Assembly: GCA_041492185.1 (NCBI GenBank)
Contig: JBGPWL010000007.1
Coordinates: forward strand, 1 to 64,000
Direction of reading: 5' to 3'
Length of the DNA stretch: 64,000 bases
DNA from: JAOAPY01 sp041492185
Lineage (GTDB): Bacteria > Acidobacteriota > Blastocatellia > Pyrinomonadales > Pyrinomonadaceae
Below the pieces are notes generated by a model, which had not been told where the DNA came from, searched no databases, and saw only the letters and a list, made by a program, of their open reading frames with translations. The position numbers and the translations under genes are program-made. Shown one piece after another: positions 49,176-55,962 of the stretch (within the stretch, counting starts at the first letter, position 1; each line of letters starts with the position of its first letter).

Positions 49176-52088
49176 TCAACTAACCGCTCGCCCATTCGAC
49201 CTTGACAGATACCCTCGCAAATACCTTCCCGTGTGCGACGCTTTCACCTTCATGATTTCTTCGGGCGTCCCGGTCACGACTACATATCCACCCGCATCGC
49301 CACCTTCCGGGCCGAGATCGATGACGTAGTCGGCGGTCTTGATCACGTCGAGGTTGTGTTCGATGACGACGAGCGAGCCGCCGGCGTCGATCAGCGCGCG
49401 GAAGGCGGCCAGCAGTTTGTTGATGTCGTCGAAATGCAGGCCCGTCGTCGGTTCGTCAAAAATGTAGAGGGTCTTCGCTCCCGTGCGTTTTGAAAGGTGC
49501 GCTGCCAGTTTGATGCGCTGCGCTTCGCCGCCTGATAACGTCGTCGCCGATTGTCCCAGGCGCAAATAGCCGAGGCCAACCTCGTCCAGGACTCGCAAAC
49601 GGTTCACGATGCGCGGCACTTCGCGAAAGAAGCTCATCGCCTCGCGCACGGTCATATCGAGCACTTCGTGCACGTTCTTCCCGCGATAGCGCACGTCCAG
49701 AATTTGCTGTTTGAAGCGCGTCCCTTTGCACTCTTCGCAGACTAGTTCGACGTCAGCCAGGAACTGCATCTCAACCGTGACAGCGCCGTCACCCTGACAA
49801 ACTTCGCAGCGCCCGCCCGGAACGTTGAAAGAGAAATGCGAAGGATCGAAGCCGCGCGCTTGCGCTTCGCGCGTCCCGGAGAAGATTTCGCGAATCGCGT
49901 CGTACACTTTGATGTAGGTGACGGGATTCGAGCGCGGCGTGCGGCCAATTGGTGACTGGTCGACGAGGATCACGTCGTCGACGAGCGGTCCGCCTTCGAG
50001 TTTGTGAAACGCGCCGACGTGCCCCTGCCAGTCGCCACGCTGTTTCTTGAGCCCGGCGTAGAGGCATTCATGAATCAGAGTCGATTTGCCTGAGCCACTC
50101 ACGCCGGTGATACAAACGAGCATGTCGAGCGGCAACTCCACGTCAATCGATTTCAGGTTGTGCTCGGTCGCGCCGCGCAAAGTCAGTCGACGTTTCTCAA
50201 ACAGACGCCGTTGCTTAGGCTCTTTGATCTCAGCTTCGCCGCGCAAATAACGCGCCGTCAACGAGCCCGTGTCTTTCATCAAACCGGGAAAGTCGCCTTC
50301 ATAGATAATGCGCCCGCCGAGTTCGCCGGCCGATGGTCCGATGTCCAGAATGTGATCGGCAGCGCGCATCATGTCTGCGTCGTGCTCAACCACCAGCACC
50401 GTGTTGCCAATGTCGCGCAAGTTGTGCAGCAGATTAATCAGTCGTTCGTTATCGCGCGGATGCAAACCGATCGACGGCTCATCGAGCACGTAAAGCGCGC
50501 CCACGAGCGACGAGCCAAGGTTCGTCGCGAGCTGGATCCGTTGCGCTTCGCCGCCGGAGAGAGTCGAGGCCAGACGATCGAGCGTCAAATAATCGAGCCC
50601 GACATCAACCATAAAACGCAGCCGCCGGCGAATTTCAAAGAGAATGCGATCCGCGATCGCGGTCTGCTCCGCCGAAAGCTCAAGCGAATCAAAGAACACC
50701 GCCGCGTCCTTAATTGAGAGCGAACAGACTTCCGGGAGCGTGCGCTTGTACACCTTCACGTCGCGCGCTTCCTGACGCAGACGCCCGCCGCCGCAATCGG
50801 GACACAACGTGTAGCCGCGGTACTTTGAAAGGAAGACGCGCACGTGCAGCTTGTATTTTTTCGTCTCGAGCCAGTCGAAGAAACCGCGCACGCCGGCCCA
50901 GTCGCCTTTGCCCTGAACTATCGCGCGTTGTTCCGCGCGCGATAGTTGGTTGAATGCAGCGCTCAGCGAGATCTTTTCCGACTTGCAAAAGTCGCGCAGC
51001 TCTTTCATTGCCCAGTCGTGTTGCGGCTTGGTCCACGGTTCAATCGCGCCTTCGTTCAAACTCAATCCCGGATTGGGAATAACTAGATCTAAATCCAAAC
51101 CGATCGTGTTGCCGAAGCCCTGGCACGTTGGGCACGCGCCGTAAGGATTATTGAAACTAAACAGTCGCGGCTCGGGCTGCGCGTAGATCGTGCCGTCATA
51201 CTTGCATTCAAATCTGTCTGAAAAGTGCAGCCGTCGCGGCTCCGCTTCGGCAGTCTCGATTACTGCAGTGCCGTGGCCTTCTCGGAAACAGATCTCGAGC
51301 GAGTCAACCAGGCGCTGGCGTAGATCGGGCCGCGCCGTCAAGCGATCGACGAGCACATAAACGTTTTCGAAATTTGGCAGGGTGTAATCGTCAGGCGAAT
51401 GCAACTCGATCGTCTGGCCTTCAAAGAAAAGCCGCGAGAAGCCGCGCTGCATCAGACTCATGATGTGCGCGGTAATGACTTGACGCGGAGAAGGGGAGAT
51501 GGGGCGACGCGGGGAGGATTGCTTTTTCCGGTTGTCGTGATCTCCGCGTCCCCGCGTCTCCCTGTCCCCGCTTCTCTGGCCGTCTCCGTTCTTCTGCGTT
51601 TCAGCGAGCCCGGCCATCGCGGGGAAAAGAACGAAGAAGCGGGTTCCTTCAGCGAGCGCGCTCAACACTTCGTCCGCAACGGACTCGGGCGAGTCGCGAT
51701 ACACTTCACGACCGCAGGCGCGACAAATCGTTGTTCCCACGCGCGCGTAAAGCAGGCGCAGGTAATCATAAATTTCTGTTTGCGTGCCAACCGTCGAGCG
51801 CGGATTGCGCGTTGAGTTCTTTTGCCGGATGGCGATCGCGGGTGCGATGCCGCGCACTTCATCAACGTCGGGCTTGTCCATTCGCTCCAGAAACTGGCGA
51901 GCATAGGCGGACAGTGATTCAACGTAGCGTCGCTGGCCTTCGGCGTAAATCGTGTCGAAAGCGAGCGACGATTTGCCCGAGCCACTCACGCCCGTGACCA
52001 CCGTCATCTGGTTAATCGGAATCGAGAACGAGATGTTCTTGAGATTGTTAACGCGCGCGCCGCGAACTTCGATGGCTTCTTCAGGCAT
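49176..52088 (-). CDS. uvrA: Excinuclease ABC subunit UvrA with in-frame repeat insertion
   Basis: A 970-residue UvrA. Two ABC ATPase modules: Walker A VSGSGKSSLAFDTIYAEGQR (about 34-53) and GVSGSGKSTLIHECLYAGLK (in the second half), signatures STLSGGEAQRIQLATNLGSS and ATTLSGGEAQRIKLAAHLSK, and zinc-finger Cys pairs (CRACGREVY, CPDCGGGRLR, CEVCQGDGAV...CEECKGTRF). It recognises damaged DNA in nucleotide excision repair. Residues ~164-202 (ETQKNGDGQRSGDRETRGRG and onward, Arg/Gly/Pro-rich) are not part of the family and are encoded by a palindromic repeat at 51485-51598. The frame is kept, so the protein may tolerate the extra loop. Confidence 0.96.
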   Translation of the reverse strand: MPEEAIEVRGARVNNLKNISFSIPINQMTVVTGVSGSGKSSLAFDTIYAEGQRRYVESLSAYARQFLERMDKPDVDEVRGIAPAIAIRQKNSTRNPRSTVGTQTEIYDYLRLLYARVGTTICRACGREVYRDSPESVADEVLSALAEGTRFFVLFPAMAGLAETQKNGDGQRSGDRETRGRGDHDNRKKQSSPRRPISPSPRQVITAHIMSLMQRGFSRLFFEGQTIELHSPDDYTLPNFENVYVLVDRLTARPDLRQRLVDSLEICFREGHGTAVIETAEAEPRRLHFSDRFECKYDGTIYAQPEPRLFSFNNPYGACPTCQGFGNTIGLDLDLVIPNPGLSLNEGAIEPWTKPQHDWAMKELRDFCKSEKISLSAAFNQLSRAEQRAIVQGKGDWAGVRGFFDWLETKKYKLHVRVFLSKYRGYTLCPDCGGGRLRQEARDVKVYKRTLPEVCSLSIKDAAVFFDSLELSAEQTAIADRILFEIRRRLRFMVDVGLDYLTLDRLASTLSGGEAQRIQLATNLGSSLVGALYVLDEPSIGLHPRDNERLINLLHNLRDIGNTVLVVEHDADMMRAADHILDIGPSAGELGGRIIYEGDFPGLMKDTGSLTARYLRGEAEIKEPKQRRLFEKRRLTLRGATEHNLKSIDVELPLDMLVCITGVSGSGKSTLIHECLYAGLKKQRGDWQGHVGAFHKLEGGPLVDDVILVDQSPIGRTPRSNPVTYIKVYDAIREIFSGTREAQARGFDPSHFSFNVPGGRCEVCQGDGAVTVEMQFLADVELVCEECKGTRFKQQILDVRYRGKNVHEVLDMTVREAMSFFREVPRIVNRLRVLDEVGLGYLRLGQSATTLSGGEAQRIKLAAHLSKRTGAKTLYIFDEPTTGLHFDDINKLLAAFRALIDAGGSLVVIEHNLDVIKTADYVIDLGPEGGDAGGYVVVTGTPEEIMKVKASHTGRYLRGYLSRSNGRAVS
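51485..51598. repeat. Palindromic element inserted in frame within uvrA
   Basis: Left arm from about 51485 (GCGGAGAAGGGGAGATGGGG) and right arm to about 51577 (...TCCCTGTCCCCGCTTCTC) are imperfect inverted copies sharing GAGAAG, GGGGA and GACGCGGGGA. A ~20-base unrelated centre lies between them. The whole element keeps the uvrA reading frame open and has no stop codon in that frame. Confidence 0.8.
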
Positions 52089-52288
52089 AACTCAAATCAC
52101 GCCGCCGCCGCCACACAGTTAAGATTCGGAGGCCTTCGGCAAACTTTAAATGATAGCGCGATTCGCCGAGAAGACGAAACCGCGAAGCTACACTACAGCT
52201 CGGATGACAGCGTGCTGTAACATCCGAGGCGACAATTAGCCTTGCGCGGTCGCGTTACACGGTGTAATACTGAGTTCGGAGACAGCCA

Positions 52289-52531
52289 ATGACGACTCAG
52301 ACAGAAGAACAAGAGATGGCTTTCGTGGAAGTCCTCAGAGACTATGAAGATCGCTGGATTGCGATAATAGAGTCTGGCGGTACCGAGACCATTGTCGGCA
52401 GCGGCCGTGATGCGATCGAAGCTCTTTCTGACGCCAAGGCCAAGGGATTCGAAAACGGCATTCTGTTCAGAGTCCCGCCATTCAATACAACCTTTATTCC
52501 GCTAATGTCGCAGTCTGTAAACTGCGCGTGA
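52289..52531 (+). CDS. Small DUF5678-like protein, copy A
   Basis: An 80-residue protein. A compact domain reads AFVEVLRDYEDRWIAIIESG, then ETIVGSGRDAIEALSDAKAK, then ILFRVPPFN. It looks like the DUF5678 group as I remember it (a short alpha/beta domain with W(V/I)A, GxG and a final RVP), but I cannot confirm this. It is clearly a paralogue of the next gene (52583-52813): shared AF..L...E..W.A.I, ET.VGSG.DA.EA, GF, FN. The TGA stop is 51 bases before that copy. Beside them lies a convergent retropepsin-like gene. Confidence 0.75.
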   Translation: MTTQTEEQEMAFVEVLRDYEDRWIAIIESGGTETIVGSGRDAIEALSDAKAKGFENGILFRVPPFNTTFIPLMSQSVNCA

Positions 52532-52545
52532 GTTGACCTCGAATC

Positions 52546-52573
52546 TTGCGCGCTCTGGCATCCGTGATAGACT
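52546..52573 (+). promoter_or_regulatory. Putative promoter of copy B with very short leader
   Basis: TTGCGC (52546-52551), 16-base spacer, TAGACT (52568-52573). Only 10 bases separate the -10 from ATG 52583 (GCCCGTCATG context), and there is no Shine-Dalgarno sequence, so the mRNA would be nearly leaderless. A similar TTGCGC occurs at 52244, upstream of copy A. Confidence 0.4.
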
Positions 52574-52582
52574 AGACCCGTC

Positions 52583-52813
52583 ATGATTGAAGAAGCCATA
52601 AGCGAAAACGAATTGGCTTTCCTGAAGCAGCTCGAACAACACGAGAACGAGTGGGTCGCCTTCATCCAAGAAGATGGAGCGGAGACTGTCGTCGGCAGCG
52701 GCAAGGATGCTGTTGAAGCTAGCCGCGCAGCAGAAGAACGAGGTTTTCCAGACGCTGTGCTAATGAAAGTACGACGTTTTAACAGGGGCCTTATTTCTCC
52801 CAGTGCATCTTAG
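52583..52813 (+). CDS. Small DUF5678-like protein, copy B
   Basis: A 76-residue paralogue of the gene at 52289: LAFLKQLEQHENEWVAFIQE, ETVVGSGKDAVEASRAAEER and the final KVRRFN keep the core pattern, but the C-terminal tail differs. Its 3' end overlaps the 3' end of the minus-strand retropepsin-like gene by 23 bases. Tail-to-tail overlap makes antisense interference between the two transcripts possible. Function unknown. Confidence 0.75.
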   Translation: MIEEAISENELAFLKQLEQHENEWVAFIQEDGAETVVGSGKDAVEASRAAEERGFPDAVLMKVRRFNRGLISPSAS

Positions 52814-53234
52814 GTTCCGGGCGGCTCACCTCAACTCTTGAGCGAGAACGGTCAAAACAAATCTTATAGCTCTCGAAGAATCCGGCTTGTCCCAGAATGG
52901 CATCGACACCTTCTGACTCTGTAAAGCCAGCTTCGATCTTTATGCGATCCGGAAAGTCTTGAAGCTGAAGATCGAGTATATGCATGTAAGCCTCAACACT
53001 ACCCGCGATTCCATCAAACTCCTTGTACCGACCGGCTTCTACATTCAGTCCCAAATCCCTGCCGATGGAGGCATGGAAGAGACACTCATCAGAGCCAGAA
53101 TCCACCAAACAGACAACCTGCTTATGCCTCGCCCCATTAAACAGAGTCACCTGCAGCATCGGCCGCTTGATCCAACGTTTTCGTGGTATCGTGTGATCGG
53201 GAACTTTTCTGTAGTCAAAACTCTTGGATTTCAT
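52791..53234 (-). CDS. Retropepsin-like aspartic protease, small
   Basis: A 147-residue protein with one retroviral-type aspartic protease motif: VVCLVDSGSDECLFHASIGR (DSGS flap-proximal catalytic site) followed by DLGLN. A C-terminal hydrophobic/Gly motif (VDAILGQAGFFESY) matches the ILGxxxF part of clan AA retropepsins (ILGR-type). Such proteins work as homodimers because each chain has one Asp. No transmembrane segment or signal peptide. The substrate is unknown. The neighbouring small DUF5678-like genes are natural candidates for a partner or substrate, purely by position. Confidence 0.85.
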   Translation of the reverse strand: MKSKSFDYRKVPDHTIPRKRWIKRPMLQVTLFNGARHKQVVCLVDSGSDECLFHASIGRDLGLNVEAGRYKEFDGIAGSVEAYMHILDLQLQDFPDRIKIEAGFTESEGVDAILGQAGFFESYKICFDRSRSRVEVSRPEPKMHWEK

Positions 53235-53406
53235 TTGGACAGACCCTTTATCAATAGTATGGACCCGTTTTTCGCCGGATCGCTTTCGCGTCTGCTACTA
53301 AAGCATGCATCGAAGGCTAGACAAGCGTATACAAAGAGACCGCCTAAGTCTCCCACGAAATTTCAACCGATTTACCAGCCGAATTATCTGCTTAAAGGTG
53401 AGAGTA

Positions 53407-53970
53407 CTATGCTTCATTAGTGAATCGCTTTATGACTGGGTGTGTCCGGAGGGATTCGACCATCATCTTCTTTTGTTTCGCAATGTTCCCGGCCTTCTTC
53501 TTCTCCTCAATCCAGAGGTTGTTTGCGTATTTTTGACATTGCTTCCGCCAGTCAATGAGGAAAGCCTTGCCTCTGGCTTCTTCCTCCTCAGCACGCTGCT
53601 TTACGATTTCGAACTGCTGTGAAACGATCCACACGAGCGGCCACTGCCAATACTTGCCGTATTGAGTCTTGATCAGCTCAATAGGCCTTTGAGAAGTAAC
53701 GGACTCCGGCGCGAGTCTTAATACGCAATAGATGAGGGCCACGACGTGCTTTGGATCATCAAGAACCAGTCGTTTGAAAAGCCTCTCAGCAAGAAGCACA
53801 CGTGAAAGAAAGTCAGCAGCCTTGTCGAGTGACGAGGGCAAGGCTTTTTCGTAAGACTGACCAAGTTTCTCAACCGAGAATACAGTTGTGCCTTTGGGAC
53901 TCGGAAGAATAGGGGCCAGAAAGAGCTTCGTGATTTCTTCATTTTTCTCCGCCATCTCAAATGGGAGCAT
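53407..53970 (-). CDS. Hypothetical helical protein
   Basis: A ~187-residue protein, no family recognised. It is mostly helical and charged, with SLDKAADFLSRVLLAERLFK, HVVALIYCVLRLAPES and WQWPLVWIVSQQFEIVKQRA as the main amphipathic segments, then a highly basic, Lys/Glu-rich C-terminus (NLWIEEKKKAGNIAKQKKMM). No signal peptide or membrane helix. Base composition is less GC-rich than its neighbours, which may point to acquisition from elsewhere. The start could also be the ATG at 53955. It stands alone on the minus strand near the retropepsin gene. Confidence 0.6.
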   Translation of the reverse strand: MLPFEMAEKNEEITKLFLAPILPSPKGTTVFSVEKLGQSYEKALPSSLDKAADFLSRVLLAERLFKRLVLDDPKHVVALIYCVLRLAPESVTSQRPIELIKTQYGKYWQWPLVWIVSQQFEIVKQRAEEEEARGKAFLIDWRKQCQKYANNLWIEEKKKAGNIAKQKKMMVESLRTHPVIKRFTNEA

Positions 53971-54353
53971 CAAGAGAGTAGCAGTGAACAGAGCAGCGTC
54001 GGTATGAAGTTGGGTTTCTTTCGAGGTCGGGGTTTATTCTTTCTTTTTCGCGCGCTCATCGAAATGGTCTCCGTTTGGGTTCTTAGGTCGTGCACTACAA
54101 GTGTAAGCGCAAGCTTGGTGAGGTGACAATTTCTCTTAAAATGCCGCGGGCAACAAAGGCGGGCCTGCCGAGAGCAAGCGGAATCGCAAGGGGCCCACGC
54201 AGAGGGCGGCAAGGTGAAAGCCTAATGAGAGCGAAAAGCGCGAAACGTGTAGTGTCTGCGTTCGCTCTAAGGAAGGTAGACCATTATCTGACACTCCATA
54301 TGACTTCGCGTTGTTGACATTCGTTCCGCTCACCGCGCAAAATGCTCCCCGCA
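53971..54353. other. Intergenic region between unknown gene and blaI-like gene
   Basis: About 380 bases without a supported gene. It contains a hairpin with 8-bp arms AGAGCGAA (54228-54235) and TTCGCTCT (54261-54268) and the predicted blaI-like promoter at 54314. Short open frames here show no family pattern and were rejected. Confidence 0.55.
54314..54343 (+). promoter_or_regulatory. Promoter of the BlaI-like gene
   Basis: A perfect TTGACA (54314-54319), 18-base spacer, CAAAAT (54338-54343). The predicted transcription start is near 54350, only a few bases before ATG 54354, so the mRNA is almost leaderless. Confidence 0.55.
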
Positions 54354-54797
54354 ATGAAATCTCCTCGATTCCTTTTACGTGGATTTCGCCGGCCTCGCGA
54401 GGTCGCATCGCTAGCGCTCGGCAAGCTCGAGCGGCAGGTTTTGGACGAAGCCTGGCGTTGCGGAGAGGTCACCGTGCGCGAAGTTTACGTCGCCTTTGGC
54501 GAGGGCGTGGCTTACACGACGTTGATGACCACGCTCGATCGGCTCTACAAGAAAGGGCTGCTCGCTCGGCGCAAAGATGGTCGCGCATTTCTTTATGCGC
54601 CGGCGCTTTCGCGCGAGGAGCTTGAGCACGGAATCAGAGCAGACGTCATCGACGGTTTGCTTGGGCATGGCGCGGAAGGCGTCGAGCCCGTTTTGGCCTG
54701 CATTGTCGAAACAGTAAGTGAACGTGATCGCGAATTGCTCGACGAGTTGGATCGTTTGGTAAAGGAGAAGAAGCGCGAGTTGCGGCGTCAAGACTGA
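54354..54797 (+). CDS. BlaI/MecI/CopY-family repressor
   Basis: A 147-residue winged-HTH repressor: LGKLERQVLDEAWRCGEVTV, REVYVAFGEGVAYTTLMTTL, DRLYKKGLLARRKDGRAFLY carry the DNA-binding domain, and the C-terminal helices (DRELLDELDRLVKEKKRELR) the dimerisation part. In the paradigm, a BlaR1/MecR1-type membrane protease senses a signal and leads to cleavage of the repressor. An M56 gene lies 5 bases downstream. The frame opens at ATG 54342, but the promoter placement favours ATG 54354. Confidence 0.9.
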   Translation: MKSPRFLLRGFRRPREVASLALGKLERQVLDEAWRCGEVTVREVYVAFGEGVAYTTLMTTLDRLYKKGLLARRKDGRAFLYAPALSREELEHGIRADVIDGLLGHGAEGVEPVLACIVETVSERDRELLDELDRLVKEKKRELRRQD

Positions 54798-54802
54798 CTT
54801 AT

Positions 54803-55798
54803 ATGTACGAGCTACTGGGAATTTGTCTGATATTAGCCGCGTTGTTCAGCATCAACGCTTTGGTTTCGTTGGTGGCAGCGACGTTATGGCGTCTGTTTGC
54901 CGCACCTGCGCGCCGCTGGTCCGCGCACACTCAGGCGAGGATTCTTTTCACCATGCGGGTTGGTCCACCCGCGCTCGCGGTGCTGTCCGTGTCGGCGCTA
55001 TTGATTCCTTCATACCTTGCCTACGAGCCTTACTCAACCACGGAGATCGTCGGCAAGAAGCTCGCTGTGCTCGCGCTCGTCTCGGCAATTGGCGTCGCAT
55101 TCGCACTCTGGCGGGGCTTGAAATCCTGGTTTGTCACCCACAAGCTGCTGCGAGAGTGGCTTGAAGGCGCGGAAGAGATTCGCATCGCTCAGATTAATAT
55201 TCCCGCCTTTCGCATTCAGCATCCATTTCCGGTGATTGCGGTCGTGGGTTCAGTTCGACCTCGGTTGTTCGTTGCCAGCCGCGTGCTTGATTCGCTAAGT
55301 GATGAAGAGATGCTTGCGGCCATGGCCCACGAATGTGGGCATCTTGCCGCGCGCGATAATCTGAAACGGGTATTAATGAGGGCGTGCCGGGACATATTGA
55401 CGATTGTGCCCTGCGGCCGCTCGATGGATCGTGCCTGGGCGGAAAACGCAGAAGCCGCGGCGGACGAGTCTGCGGCCAACCGCGGCTCGGTGGTGGCTCT
55501 TAATCTCGCTTCGGCATTGATCGAAATCGCCCGCATGGTTCCAACGGGTGCGCGGGCAACAATGCCTTCAGGCGCATTCATTCTCGGTGATGAAGCGGCC
55601 GGCGTTATGGGTCGCGTAGAGCGGCTCGTTGCTCTGGCCGGTAGCGGTAGGCGTCAACCGAAACCAAGGTTCATCTCGTGGGCCGCAAGAGGTACGATGG
55701 TTGTTTTGCTAATCGGTTTGATCTTCACTTTGACAAATACGCATGCGCTCGCATCGCTTCATGTCACCATGGAGCGCATTGTTTACTTGCTTCGCTAG
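54803..55798 (+). CDS. M56-family metallopeptidase (BlaR1-like, no sensor domain)
   Basis: A 331-residue membrane protease with about four transmembrane segments (1-25, ~48-75, ~85-108, ~297-318). The zinc site is intact: MAHECGHLAARDN (HExxH, about residues 175-179), and ENAEAAADESAANR holds the third ligand region. The C-terminal sensor (penicillin-binding) domain of BlaR1 is absent, so it is the short form. With the BlaI-type gene 5 bases upstream it forms a likely signal-to-repressor protease pair; the signal is unknown and no beta-lactamase gene is present. Confidence 0.9.
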   Translation: MYELLGICLILAALFSINALVSLVAATLWRLFAAPARRWSAHTQARILFTMRVGPPALAVLSVSALLIPSYLAYEPYSTTEIVGKKLAVLALVSAIGVAFALWRGLKSWFVTHKLLREWLEGAEEIRIAQINIPAFRIQHPFPVIAVVGSVRPRLFVASRVLDSLSDEEMLAAMAHECGHLAARDNLKRVLMRACRDILTIVPCGRSMDRAWAENAEAAADESAANRGSVVALNLASALIEIARMVPTGARATMPSGAFILGDEAAGVMGRVERLVALAGSGRRQPKPRFISWAARGTMVVLLIGLIFTLTNTHALASLHVTMERIVYLLR

Positions 55799-55858
55799 CA
55801 TTCCTTTTCTAGAAAAAACGAACCCAATTCCACCGCAGCCCCAGATTCCCTGGGAAGT

Positions 55859-55876
55859 ACGAGCATTGGTAGTAGT
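55859..55876 (+). promoter_or_regulatory. Shared upstream motif of TonB receptor 1
   Basis: ACGAGCATTGGTAGTAGT, 87 bases before ATG 55963. It matches ACGAGCGCTGGTAGTAGT upstream of the second receptor (59100-59117) at 16 of 18 positions, while the sequences around the two copies do not align. A common regulator or sigma factor site is likely. Confidence 0.55.
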
Positions 55877-55962
55877 GCAATAACAACGTTATCATCCTGA
55901 CCCCAACGCATCGCGAAACAACTCGATATTCAAAGATCCTAACCGGTTTTGTGGAGAGCATC

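Noticed and set aside
54090..54317. Small basic plus-strand ORF before the blaI-like gene
   Set aside because: No ribosome binding site or family pattern and its end overlaps the predicted promoter.
54354..55798. Beta-lactam resistance locus
   Set aside because: BlaI/M56 pair lacks a penicillin-sensing domain and no beta-lactamase gene is adjacent.
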